From positions 73,997,001-74,061,000 of the forward strand of contig JAUMIR010000004.1 of NCBI GenBank assembly GCA_030847615.1: a DNA stretch of 64,000 nucleotides. The letters run 5' to 3'. Within the stretch, counting starts at the first letter, position 1; each line of letters starts with the position of its first letter. The notes under the pieces are model-generated. The model was given only the letters and a program-made list of their open reading frames with translations. It was not told where the DNA came from and did not search any database. Made by a program: the position numbers and the translations under genes. Shown one piece after another: positions 31,220 through 42,258 of this stretch. The stretch comes from Gambelia wislizenii. Taxonomy: Eukaryota > Chordata > Lepidosauria > Squamata > Crotaphytidae.

Positions 31220-32257
31220 ATGTGGAATGAACTAGTAGGTGGTGGCTAGACAGAATTCAGTGGTCCCCTTTCCTATCCAAGAGGAGGAACCAGTCTGAAG
31301 TCCATTACAGCTGCACTCCTGAATGGAGGGGGAACCACCTTGTCCTTCACCTTAGGCAGTACAACATACTGGGCCCACCCTGGGGGAAAGGCCATTCAAG
31401 GGAGAATGGCTGGGGATGGTCTCCTACTACTATTCTTACTCCCAACCCTTCATGCTGCTGAATGTTTGGTGTTAACTTTGCACAAAACCCTGAGACTTGG
31501 CCTTTTAAACTTGAAAACAGAGCCTTGGACTGTGATCCAGAAGAGGAGAAAAGCTTAAGATCTTTCGCAGACCAATTTTATACATATTTACTTGATATTA
31601 AGTCCCTTGATTGCAAAGGGTGCTTTATTTCCCCCCACTCCCCCATGTTAGCATTCCTAGGATTGCAGCCAGAACCTTCAGATTCTTTAGTACAATCTGG
31701 TCCAATGGCTCTCAGCCTTTAGCCCTCCAGGTGTTTTGGATTTTGACTCCCAGAAGTCCTGGTCCACATGACCAATGATCAGGGATTTCAGTGGTTTAAA
31801 ATCCCAAACATGTGAAGAGCTAAAATGACCTATCTATTCAATGTTAAGCCCCCTTGATTTCAATGGCAAGGGAAAGCAAATGTTCAGATCTTTCACAATG
31901 AAACAAATGGGACTAGAAAAATGCTTAAGTCATTAAGTCAGAAGTACTTCTTATTTGACCAAGAAGAAGTCAGCCCCTTGTGGAAAGTCATCTGTGTAGA
32001 TTTAAGTTGTCTTTTGAATCAGGATAATATCTGAAAGACTCCTCCAAAATAAGGATTCCATTGTGGTGGTGATCACTGCACACTCAGACAGTAATGATTG
32101 TGAATAACTATAATAACAGGTCCTGGTTGTGTGGAATTTAAAGGGGAAATGTCATGTGCACAAAGGAACTTTTCAAAAAGAATGGGCTGTCTGTGAACAA
32201 ATCTCTCCCTTTTCATGTGGAAAAGGAATGTGAATGAGGCAGAATGCAAACCTCTCC
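31220..32257. other. Unassigned with one hAT-MITE scrap
   Basis: 31699-31795 (CTCTCAGCCTTTAGCCCTCC, CAGGTGTTTTGGATTTTGAC, ATGACCAATGATCAGGGA) resembles a decayed hAT MITE. The rest is unrecognised. Confidence 0.35.
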
Positions 32258-32265
32258 CTTTAAAG

Positions 32266-32407
32266 CAGGGGTCCCCAACCCCTGGTCCCCAGACTGGTAC
32301 TTATCCATGGTTTGTTAGGGACCATGGGTTTCCCCCCAACCCCTGTCCGTGGAAAAATTGTCTTCCATAAAACTGGTCCCTGGTGCCAAAAAGGTTGGGG
32401 GTCACTG
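32266..32407. mobile_element. Complete non-autonomous hAT MITE
   Basis: 142 bp. Ends CAGGGGTCCCCAACC and GGTTGGGGGTCACTG are inverted repeats with three mismatches in 15. Flanked by a perfect 8-bp duplication CTTTAAAG (32258-32265 and 32408-32415), itself palindromic. Interior AATTGTCTTCCATAAAACTG and GGTCCCTGGTGCC are typical of this widespread hAT group. No coding capacity. Confidence 0.85.
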
Positions 32408-32415
32408 CTTTAAAG

Positions 32416-33284
32416 TACTTGCAAGGGAACCACTGAGGCAGCAGCATTTTGAAGATTAGAGCTAAAGGATGGCAGATAACAACACATTGTCAGTCCAATA
32501 GTCCCTGCAAGGAGGGACTTACAGCAGTTCTTTGGCTGTGAGGCCTTAGCACTGTAGACTGTGTTCAGCATCCAAAACAGGACACAGAAGAAGCTGTTTG
32601 CCTCACCCACAATGTGTACCTGACTTAGATCTTTCAGTCAAAACTGTATCTTAAGGGAGAAGCTGCCCTCTGTTTTTCCACAATAGGTCAGCCACCCTCA
32701 GGTCATGAGGCCACTCCTTCTGGCTGTCTTCTCTTTGCTTTGCACAAAGTTATCACACACAAGGCCAGAGTGGAAACAGAGGTCATATGATACCATTTCT
32801 CATTTCATGTGACCTGGACCTATTCATTTGAAAAAAGGAAGCAGAGTATCTATGGAACAGACAGATGGGTGTAGCAGGACTGATGTTTGTTCATTCTTAA
32901 CATCACGTGAACATGGATTAAATAAACAGGACTGTAAGGCCATGATAGACTACAAAAATGCCATGGACAGTTTAGCTGTGATGCAAAGTAAAAATGATGT
33001 GATGGAGCAGTGAGGCTGGGGATCACAAATGGAAGAGAGACTTAGAACTGGGAGGCAGAGACATGAGAATGTTGCCCTTACACCTCCCTTCCCATTGCTC
33101 CACTCGTAGCCCTGGCCACCTTCTCTCTACCACGCACTATCAGACAAAATTAGAACTTCTGTTGGCAAAAGGAGATTGAAGAGGAGCAGTAAAAAACATC
33201 CAGTTGCAGTCAGCCACAATCTCCTGAATAAACCTGGCAATTCAAGTGGCATGTGGTGGTGTCTTTTTTTTTTAACCACAAATA
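32416..33284. other. Unassigned
   Basis: Short frames only (for example 32828-33013, 61 codons). No repeat recognised. Confidence 0.35.
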
Positions 33285-33876
33285 TTATGGAGATTATCAG
33301 ACTGCAACAAAAAAAGCATTACCATCCCACAATCTCCTTTCCTACCCCCTCCCATCCCTGTCCTGGCAGAAAAACAAACAAAGGGCAGCCCAGGAGTGAA
33401 CAGAGCTCTAACAGAGCTAAGTTCACTTCCTGGAGTTAAGTCCTGGCCATTCGCATGAGAAGACGAGAGTGTGGGAAATTCAAACTGTAAAAGAAAAATA
33501 CAACTGTAAAAATTACACCAAGCACAAAAACACACTTACAACTTTACAAATAACCTGGGGAGAGTACAAAAAAGTGTGTCATTTACCTGGATGTCCCGAT
33601 CTCACCCGGAAGTGTTCTGGCATGACCTCCCATTGATGCTGGCACCGTGCCACGGAAATCGGCACCTTTTCACTTGCAGGACATTCCATTGCAGAAACAA
33701 AATGGAGGTTCCGTTCACAGCTTAACCAGTGAGAAAAAAAGCAGTGCCGGCATAACAACAGCCAAACAGGAGCATGACAACACAGGAATGACGTCATCTG
33801 AAAGGGAAGCCCTTTAGCAAACTCATGGCATCGTGATAATGCCATATTTAGCACATCTGATAAACTCCTATGTCTT
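33285..33876. mobile_element. Family-Q inverted-repeat element, copy 2
   Basis: Left end TGGAGATTATCAGACTGCA, right end ...GCACATCTGATAAACTCCTA; the complement of the right (TAGGAGTTTATCAGATGTGC) matches the left. The interior shares TTTACCTGGATGTCCC, CACCCGGAAGT and GGGAAATTCAAA with the copy at 29896-31219. No transposase. Confidence 0.5.
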
Positions 33877-34429
33877 GGCATGATGGACATATGGTAAAAA
33901 TGCAAGAGAACTTGACTCACCTTCCTGGGAAAGGCCTCACCTTTTGGATTTTTGCCTGTTACTCCCACAGAGGATGAGAAAAATAAAGGTGGCAGACAAG
34001 AAACACATACTAATACTAGAACACAATTTTCTATTTCCTGCGGAGGGTGGGAGGATCTTCCCTTGGACTTTTAATAGTTTGTTCTCCAGAAATTGGCAAG
34101 CCGAGTTGTTGTTGTTTGAATACAGGACTAATCTTTATAACATGCTAATGCCTGTAGATCAAAGAGTTGTTAAAGAGGGACAACAGCAAGAGGCCAGTAA
34201 AAACTTGACAACCCTAATTGCTTTTTTGTAATATGCGTGATGATTAGGATTTAGGGCTGTTGTCCAGGGTCCAAAACTTTCATAGGAGGAAAATATTCCA
34301 CTTGACAGTGCAGCTTTCCCCATCACTGTGACATTTTGGCAGAAAAAGCTGCATCTGGAAAAAAAATGTCTCTTTCAGACAACTCTTTATATCCAAACTG
34401 GAAGTTTCCATTTTTTATTTTTTTGCTTT
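33877..34429. other. Unassigned
   Basis: A 95-codon plus-strand frame at 33944-34231 has no domain. No repeat recognised. Confidence 0.35.
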
Positions 34430-34650
34430 AATGCATGGATATCTCTTTTATAAATATCAGTATCTTTTCTGTTCAAATTTATGTATTTTTTTCACTTGTA
34501 ATGTATCTTGGACTTCAGACATTGGAACTTTCACTTCCATCAAGTCTTGCTTAATGTCAGTCATAAAGCCTCTCATTTCTTCCATAAATTTCGTATGAAA
34601 GGCTGGTGGTTTATCCACTGAATCCCTTGGGGTTCAGTAGTTCTATTTTT
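34430..34650 (-). pseudogene. L1 ORF1 coiled-coil fragment
   Basis: Minus-strand translation reads KPPAFHTKFMEEMRGFMTDI then KQDLMEVKVPMSEVQDTLQ and KKIHKFEQK. Regular M/L spacing and charge fit the coiled coil of an L1-type ORF1 protein. No RRM or CTD follows. Assignment rests on this short stretch only. Confidence 0.4.
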
Positions 34651-36007
34651 CCCAGATCTCATTTGGGACAATTTATTAAATTAATTGAAAGGAGTGTATG
34701 ATATTTGAGGGATTTTCTATTTGATATTCTACCAAATAATATTTGCTTTTCTTGTTGAAAAAAGAAATAGCTATAACAAATTTACAAATTAGTTGTTTAC
34801 TAATTTAAATACTCTGTGAACTTAATTATCTTAACTAATTAATCACTTGTTTAATTATTCAGATTTCACCTTAATAAATAAACAATGAGAATAGAGAGTA
34901 TATAAGAACAACAGTTGAGGAGTATAGATAGGAATAAATATACAATCAACAGTTTCTGAGAGACAGTAAGATTTATGGCCTTTGGCTTGCTACTTATCTA
35001 TCTATCTAGTCACTGTAGGATTTCTCCATAGCTTTCCTTTTGTCCTTTTGGCCTCTTTGGGTGGTAGCTGGATATTTATTTCTTTTGTTCAGGCAAGAAT
35101 GAATTATAAATCTGAGTATGTGTACTAAGCAAGTGGAGTTCTGGCATATGGCTGCACCCGGAGGATCAGATTATACTGTGCATGTTGTAGTTGTTCAAAA
35201 AACAGCAGCAGCACACAAACATTGACTGTGTTTGTGTGTTGCTGCTTTTTGAACAACCACCTTGGAAGAGCACAGAGAAAATTAATCTGAGATGGAGGTA
35301 AGAAGAATCCAGTCTCCATTGCCTTGCAGATCTGACATCTCACCTGAATCAAGGTGCTGCTATGAAGGCTATGGAAACTACTGGGCAATAAAGGAATCAA
35401 GGGAATATGTGGATCTCCAGATGTTATTTGTTGACAGCTTCTACATTCATTCACCAGTGGTTATGCTGGCTAAGGCTCAGTGATGACTGGTGCTTTTCCT
35501 GTCCATGGGATGATGGATCTGGTCTGTTTTAGTCCAGATTTCAAATGAGCTACTCAAGGTGTTGAGCACTACCATCAAAACAGGTATGGATAGCCCCTTT
35601 AAAGTTTGAACTAAAACCTAGAGTAAATTTACCACCTCATTGATATGGAAATCACCAACCACCTTTGCTATGGCTGATGGGAGTTGCAGTCCAATACCAT
35701 TCACCACCCCATTCAGCACCAAAGCAAAAATCAACTTGAGTTCAATGTGGCTTATTCATCCCTGACATGGACCCCTCCAGGTATTTTGGATGACAACTCC
35801 CATCACTCCTGATCATTGGCCATGATAGCCATAGCCCATGGAAGTTGTAGCTCAGAATATCCAGTGTGGCCCACTTGAAGGCTGGGTAATCCAGTAAAAT
35901 TGTAATCTCTGCCTAGATTGGTGCAAATTAATGACTATCCTAAACTGCTTAATGCAGTGTCAAGAGCAAGCTAAAATCAAGCAGCAAATGACATAAATTT
36001 GCACATA
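34651..36007. other. Mostly unassigned, AT-rich then MITE scraps
   Basis: Contains a (TATC)4 microsatellite at 34991-35007, the hairpin at 35190-35257, and two hAT-MITE scraps at about 35655-35700 and 35768-35885 (TGGGAGTTGCAGTCC; ACAACTCCCATCACTCC). No gene recognised. Confidence 0.4.
35190..35257. repeat. 68-nt near-perfect hairpin
   Basis: Left arm GTTGTTCAAAAAACAGCAGC... and right arm ...GCTGCTTTTTGAACAAC pair over about 28 bp with a 3-nt bulge; the loop is about 9 nt (ATTGACTGT). Size resembles a small pre-miRNA or a mini-MITE; nothing shows transcription. Confidence 0.6.
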
Positions 36008-36225
36008 CACATTGACACCCATATTCATGGATTCGGTATCCACAGTTTCACTTATCCACATCTGAAAAAGTATGTTCTCTCTAGGCATTTCTAGGTCTTC
36101 CAATGTGATTCTATGATCAACTTCTGGTGTTTGTCTCATTGAAAATAATAGTGTTCCCTATTACCCATGGTTTCATGTATCCATGGGGGTCTTGGATATC
36201 CCCCACAGATACAGGGGATGACCTG
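36008..36225. mobile_element. Mariner/pogo-like MITE, decayed
   Basis: TA at 36006-36007 and 36226-36227 flank ends CACATTGACACCCATATTC and, inward from the right, CAGGTCATCCCCTGTATCTG. The interior repeats CATGGATTCGGTATCCAC and CCATGGGGGTCTTGGATATC, like the better preserved neighbour at 36385-36620. Confidence 0.45.
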
Positions 36226-36384
36226 TATTCAGAATTGGGGACCTGAGGCTGGCAGTTGATGCTACTTCCTCTTGGCATGTGATATGCAATCTCATGTCAT
36301 ATATGCAATAGCACAGTGTTCAATTTTGTAGTGTGGGTGCTCATCATGACAGCCCACATCCACAGAGGGTTAAAAATAATAGTA

Positions 36385-36620
36385 CAGTTGTCCCTCCATA
36401 TCCACATATTTGATATCCATGGATTTAAGTATTCCTGGCTTGAAAATATTCTTAAAAAAAAATAATACAGAAAAGCAAACCTTGATTTTGCCATCTTATA
36501 TAAGGGACACCATTTTGCTATGCCATTGCATATAATAGGACTTGATTATTCACGGATTTTGGTATCCACGGGGGGGGAGGGTCCTGGAACCAAACCCCAG
36601 CCAATATGAAGGGATAACTG
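36385..36620. mobile_element. Mariner/pogo-like MITE
   Basis: 236 bp flanked by TA (36383-36384 and 36621-36622). Left end CAGTTGTCCCTCCATATCCA, right end read inward CAGTTATCCCTTCATATTGG. Interior GATTATTCACGGATTTTGGT and ATCCACGGGG fit pogo/Tigger-type short elements. Non-coding. Confidence 0.7.
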
Positions 36621-36622
36621 TA

Positions 36623-37369
36623 TAGTCAGCCATGTCAGCAAACCTAGTGATTTTCATCCGCACTAGGAACAGGTGTTTTATAAAGCTAATAAGTATTTGC
36701 TTGCTCGTTTGCTTATGTTACCCTTAGGCAGTCCACTGAAAAATTTAAAAGCTACACATACAAATAGACAGAATAGATTTTAAAAAACAGGTAGAAAATA
36801 CAGATACCTAAAAAAGCTTATGATGTTAAAACACAATTAAACAATCCATGATATTGAAGCATAATTGAATTAAAAGCAACCTCATGTCATACCTGAACTG
36901 GCACACAGTGCTCAGTTTTGAAATGTAGTGTTCCTGTGGTGTTACTAAGGCTGGTGTCACCCCTCCCTCTGATGGCAGCACCTGGTTTGGTTTGGCCTTT
37001 CTGCACACCCCCTCCCCAGTACAGCCACTGTAGTGCTCATCATGACATTCTCCATAGTCAAATCTTCTTTTATACAAAACTCACCCCATTTATTTAACAG
37101 CCTCCACATCTCAATTAAGGTAGTGGAAATCACAGCTATATAGTCAGGTATGGCTGTTGCTTGCTGAAGATAAATGATATGTTATCCTAATTTGTGTTTT
37201 TATCTGTATTTTGTATTCCGGCTAAAATTGTGATGGCAATAAATAATAAAGTCACAAAAGAAGAAGGTCTCCACAGTCACACAACAAGAGCTGATAGACT
37301 GATGTTCTGTTTTTTTAATACATTCAATAAACACCCCCACATGCATCAATTCATTAAAAGCTTTGTCCT
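36623..37369. other. Unassigned
   Basis: No gene recognised; part of 36690-36830 is A-rich and may be L2-derived 3' UTR. Confidence 0.3.
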
Positions 37370-37540
37370 CAACAACTAGTCAATTACTGAAAGTCTGCTA
37401 GAATTTTTTTTAAAAGCCCGTTGGTAGAAGACCAACAAGTAAAAGGGCAGCCTAGCCTCCCTTGGAAGGGAGTTCCACAGGTTGGGTGCATCTACCAAAC
37501 AACCCCATTCTGTTGCCTATTTTAGCCCCAGACACTCCAA
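37370..37540 (-). mobile_element. L2 LINE scrap
   Basis: GGGCAGCCTAGCCTCCCTTG, GAAGGGAGTTCCACAGGTTG and GGTGCATC reverse-complement to the L2 C-terminal coding region (LWNS.P-type motif). Decayed. Confidence 0.45.
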
Positions 37541-37639
37541 AATACTTTGGATTATAAAAGGAATAACAATACATTGTTCCTGGGAAAATTCACCCTTCAC
37601 CCTTATTGATTCATCAGTTTCATATTTCTAGCTAACCTG

Positions 37640-38500
37640 CTATCTAAAGATCTCAGGGCAGCATATAATACAACCAACATGAGTAAATTAAAATAGTGTA
37701 AACAATACAAATGATTTTAAAAGGCTAAAGCATATTAAACAATTTAACAAGTTTTAAAAAGACAGATTAAAACCAATTAAAATAGTTGGAAGGTTTTGTG
37801 TAAAACCAGTTAGGTCTCAAAGGGTTTAATGAACAGCCATGTTTTCACTTGAAGGCCAAATCCACACTAAGCAAACAATTCAGTTTGAAACTGGATTATA
37901 TGTCACGGCTCCTTCCTATGGAATCCTGGGTTTTGTAGTTTGGTGAGGCACCAGCACTCTTTGGCAGAGAAGGCTAAAGACCTTGTAAAGCTACAAATCC
38001 CAGGATTCAATAGGAAGGAGCCATGGTAAATAATCCAGTATCAAACTGGATTACTTGGGTAGTGTGGATTTGGTCTTGGTCCTGGAATGACAGCAGCATT
38101 GGTGTCAATCACGTCACCGTGGGGAGGATAGTCCATAACTGGAGTGCCACAGCAGAGAAGTCACTCTTCCCCATCCTTCCACAGCATATTGCTCTGACTG
38201 ATGTGATACAGAGGAGGGCACTTGCAGCCAACTGAAACCTCAGGAATATATATATGAAGAAATGTTCCCTCAAGTATTGAGATCCGAAACCATTAAGGGC
38301 TTTAAATGTCATTACCAGTACCTTGAATTTACACCAGAAGTGTATTGGCAGCCAATGAAGTTTGTTAAAAATCAGTCTTATATTGATTTTTTATATGATG
38401 TCCCAGTCAGCAGCCTAGCTGCTACATTTTGCACTAGCTGCATTTTCCAAATCATCTTAAAGGGCAGCCCCACGTACAGTGCATTGCAGTAGTCTAATGG
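37640..38500 (-). mobile_element. L2 LINE 3' part split by a palindromic MITE
   Basis: Segments 37640-37853 (3' UTR, with AGATCTCAGGGCAGCATATA) and 38076-38500 (coding) are parts of one minus-strand L2 interrupted by the MITE at 37854-38075. The frame 38378-38590 encodes LDYCNALYVGLPFKMIWKMQ and LVQNVAARLLTGTSYKK, the conserved L2 region after the RT. Inactive. Confidence 0.65.
37854..38075. mobile_element. Palindromic MITE, family P copy 3
   Basis: Left GGCCAAATCCACACTA, right AGTGTGGATTTGGTC. Inner arms GGCTCCTTCCTATGGAATCC and TTCAATAGGAAGGAGCC, AAACTGGATTA and TAATCCAGTATC. Inserted in the L2, so younger than it. Confidence 0.75.
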
Positions 38501-40041
38501 AAAGCTACCAGTGCATGGACTACTGTGAAAAACTATAATTTCCCAGGAAAGATTATGACTGGCAAACAAGTCAAAGCTGGTCCCAAGCACTCCGAGCCAC
38601 AGAGTCCACCTGGGTCTCCACTGACAAAGATGGATCTAAGAATACTCCTAAGCTATATATCTGCTCCCTACTCTGAAGACTATAGCTAAGCTCACATGGA
38701 ACAGGGAAGCTGGGGAGTGATGGCAGATGATGCCATCATCCCTGCAAATCAGAAAGTCCTGTCACTTGGACCCTGTAAACCCTGACTCCACTACACCACT
38801 GCATGAGATCCACACACAGATTCCATGCAGAAGTGCTTTCCTCATTTGAAGTGTGTTAAGTTCAGAGATGCCCTTTGGGCTATATTCTTTGACTCTCTGG
38901 GACTTTGCTGATGCTATATTCTTCTCAGATAAGACTTTGTGAGAAAATCAAGTGGTACCACTGCTCTGCTTCAGAAAAAAAAAGAGAAAAGAAATGTCTT
39001 CTGTTCCACCATTCCTTTGTCAGACAATAAACGTACTAGATGTCACTCCAATCAATTACTTTAACAGTGCTGTTAATTTTCAATTACAGATGCATTACTA
39101 TTGGGATGCCAGTAATATTAATATGAAAAGGTGACTTAGTTTAGATTAATATTTTTGGTATGTGAAAATTGTTCTTTCTCAAAGTTAATTATTACAGCTT
39201 CAAAACTGAGCATAACTGGGCCACTTAAACTCCATTCATTTTCAGTGAGGTTTTAGAAGGGTAACTGTAGGCGGGATGGCAGCTTTTATTATTCTATCTA
39301 CATAGGAGTGCATTTTTTAAAGTGAATCATTGGTGTGAATATACCTCTGCCCAGAGCTTGGAAAGGGTACTCCTTTTGGTTGACAGAATACCTCAGCCAA
39401 TATGGCATGTACTCAGTGGATGATTGGAGGAGGGGCAAGATGGTGACGGACTAACAACTTCTGAATCATCCTCTCATTACTATCAGGCATTATCACTTCC
39501 AGTGTGTGATTCTGGGAGTTGTAGTTAAAAAACAACCAAACCTATCTTTACTCTTTTTTCTTTTAGTACTTGTACTGGTGGGTAAAACTGATCCTAAATT
39601 TACTAGAGTCACATTGGTAAATTTAGGATTAACTTCAACACAGCTTTTGGTTTTAGCTCCCCCGCCCCTGCCCAGCACAAGAAGCTGGAAGTTTAGTACC
39701 AAGGAAACACTTCTCTCTGATTTGCCTGGAAACATGTATTTTGTATAACCATACAATGCATTGTAGAAAGTGACAGACACAGCCTCACTGACACGTTGAC
39801 TGAAGATACATTGGCAATGTCCCTGAGATAGGATGGCTCATTGGACCAAACCAGAACAGACAAAATGTATGTATTGGTGAAAGTCATTACAAAATTTGTT
39901 GATGAAAACTAGTACTTTCCAGGTGCCAGTGAACCCTGTAGCTGTGTTTTAAAAGGGGTGCTGGATGCAATTGACAATGCCTGCAGCAACACAGTTGGAT
40001 CCAAAGCAGGTAGATGTACCTTCATGCATGTATCTACCTTA
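38501..40041. other. Unassigned, with a small palindrome
   Basis: AATTTAGGAT-type arms ATCCTAAATTTAC (about 39592-39604) and GTAAATTTAGGAT (about 39617-39629) form a short hairpin. GGGAGTTGTAGTTAAA near 39510 resembles a MITE end. No gene recognised. Confidence 0.35.
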
Positions 40042-40333
40042 GGGGCATGCTACACTCCAAAGAAAAGTGGCAAGGCAGCAGGAACATCCTGACTTCCCTG
40101 CTGCCTTACCACAGGATGTCATCATTCTTCCAGCATTCTTTCATTCTGGTCCCATGGGGGACTGAGCTAAAACCATGTCTTTTTGCTAATGGGTTTTTCT
40201 GGTTAGCAAAAAGGCACATTTTTACCTCAGTCCCTCATGAGACTGGAACAAAAAAATGATGATGCCATGCAGTATTGCAGCACAGAAGATGGAATGTTCC
40301 TGCTGCCTTGCCCTTTGGAGTGCCGTAAGCCCC
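40042..40333. mobile_element. Fold-back (inverted-repeat) MITE
   Basis: About 292 bp. Left arm GGGGCATGCTACACTCCAAAG then GGCAAGGCAGCAGGAAC, right arm GTTCCTGCTGCCTTGCCCTT, TGGAGTGCCGTAAGCCCC. The centre forms a second hairpin, TTTTTGCTAA/TTAGCAAAAA. Flanks TTA (left) and TTG (right) would suit a 3-bp duplication of the Harbinger type, but this is tentative. Confidence 0.6.
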
Positions 40334-40424
40334 TTGATCAAGGATAGAGCAGTCAGGTGGTTGCTCCCAACAATATGTTATTAATATTAGGTTATAAAGA
40401 TTGAAAGGTAACTGTAGTCTTTTT

Positions 40425-40442
40425 AAATTTTCTGTTTACTCT
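40425..40442. other. 5' target-site duplication of the L1
   Basis: AAATTTTCTGTTTACTCT, identical to 47661-47678 (a shared T immediately before both makes it possibly 19 bp). The junction CTTTTT|AAATTTT fits the L1 endonuclease preference for TTTT/AA on the opposite strand. Confidence 0.95.
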
Positions 40443-42258
40443 GAGACTTCCGGTTCCGTGGGCGGAGACGACGGTCGACCTGCGACGAGGCTCTGCAGGC
40501 TAGACCTCCTAACGGGACTGCTCGAGGGCTGCAGACTAATTAACATCAAGGTTGGCAACTCTTGAGATACCCTGGTCGGGGAAGACAGGGAACAGGGACC
40601 GGCGCGAGAACCCCGGAGAGGCTGAGAGCCAGGACGAGGGGGGTTACCCCTGGTCCGGAATACCGGCGGAAGCAGGGGTACGGTAGCCTCAGTCCCAGTT
40701 ACGGGAGCATACGCTCCGAGTCTCCAGAAGCCCACGACCCATGAGTGACAGATGAAGCAGTGAGAACTTAAACTGTGAACTCAAAGAGGTCAGAAAGATC
40801 TTTACTTATTAATAGTATTTGCCAGCAAATTGACGACGCGGGGGTAAACCGCATAGTGAGTAAAAAGTCCTCCCCGGAGAGAGAGTAGAGAAAGCGGAGG
40901 GAGGCGCAGCGGCATAGAGGAGAAGTGAAGAGGCGGAGAGAAGGAGAGTGAGAAGGAGAATAGTAAAGTCGGCGAAGGTCGGAGAGTTCGGAGTTTAGAG
41001 AGTATCGAGAGTTTGGAGAAGCTGGCAAGGGCGAGAACGGGAAGGAGGGAAGGCGAAACTTGTAAGAACTGAAGTGTAACGGAGACCGAGACAGAAAAGC
41101 CGACGAGAGCGAGGGGAGGAGAAGACGAGCTACTAGAGACAATAGGAAAAAGACGCGAGCACCCGGAGGATAAGGAAAAAAAGGCAGTAGAGACAGAGGT
41201 AGCAGGAGGGAGAGACGGAAGCCCGAAGATCGAAGTTTGAGGGTTCGAGAAAGGAGGGGAAGTGGCACAACACAACGAAAGCGCCCCCCCCAAGGAGGAC
41301 TGAGAACTACAATAACGATAACGAGGAGCGACGGGGTTTGGGACTGAGAATACTTAAGCTCGATGGTGGAAGTCTGTGAGGTCAGAGATACAATAAGCGA
41401 CAAGTAATTGACTGAAGGCGAATCCACAGAGAAAGCTGAGAAGGGACAGTGAAAGCTGCAGTAAGATGTTTGTAAAGGTGGGAAGATGGAATCTGAAAAG
41501 TAGAACCCATTAAACTTCGGGAACGGAGGGGGCGGGGGATAGGTGGTGACCTGATTTAAGAGGGTATAACTTTAAGTCATTAACTCGACTAATAGCTAAA
41601 ATTGAATTGCATAATAATATTCTTATTGAAGGAGCTGATTGAATATTCTGATTTAATTTTAAAGGGCTCCAAAGAGGTTCCAAAGAGGTTTAATTCCAAA
41701 GGGTCCCAAAAGCTCCAAAACTATAAAATTATACTTAGGTATATATTTTGTTTGTATAACAGGCCTATTTTGGAAGGATAAACATTTACACTGATAGTGT
41801 GGGGCAAAGTTACTTGTTTCTGTCATTGACATAGTTAGATTTGATGAAACTGTAATTCACAAGTGATCGAGAATTAATTTAATTAATTACAATTTGATAC
41901 TGATGATGTTAATTTTGAGATTTAATAGTCAGATGGACTGCGAAAGATATATGTGAGACTGAATATATAAATACAAGGAGTTAATTGTACTAGAGACTTG
42001 ATCAATAGACTGTGTGAGAGTGAATGACAGGTGGGATATCTATCTAAAGGGGGATTGATGAGAAATTAGACTGTGGAGTGACAGACTGATTAAAATCGAT
42101 TAGAAATAACATATATATATATATATATATATAAGCAGAAAAGAGTTGAGATAAGGATAAGGACGAGGGAACTCAGAAGGGAAAAACAGAAATCAGAAAT
42201 TTAAGAACATTTTGAAGAGATCCAGGAGAACACAGAAAAGGGGAGGGAAAATATAAGA
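40443..42258 (+). promoter_or_regulatory. L1 5' UTR (presumed internal promoter)
   Basis: 1,816 bp. The first about 1,000 bp is GC-richer and strikingly purine-rich on the plus strand with several CG dinucleotides; the rest is AT-rich with an (AT)n tract at 42111-42133. L1 5' UTRs drive their own transcription from the first base; no specific factor site could be identified here. It is longer than the roughly 0.9-kb human version. Confidence 0.8.
42111..42133. repeat. (AT)n microsatellite in the L1 5' UTR
   Basis: About 11 AT units. Useful as a variable marker for comparing sister copies. Confidence 0.9.

Noticed and set aside
39493..39780. Minus-strand 95-codon frame and overlapping plus-strand 80-codon frame with similar peptides
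   Set aside because: The similarity comes from the short inverted repeat ATCCTAAATTTAC/GTAAATTTAGGAT read from both strands, not from a gene.
40768..41427. Antisense 219- and 163-codon frames in the L1 5' UTR as genes
   Set aside because: The opposite strand is purine-rich, which removes stops from the antisense frames. The products are low-complexity L/S/P/R-rich without motifs.
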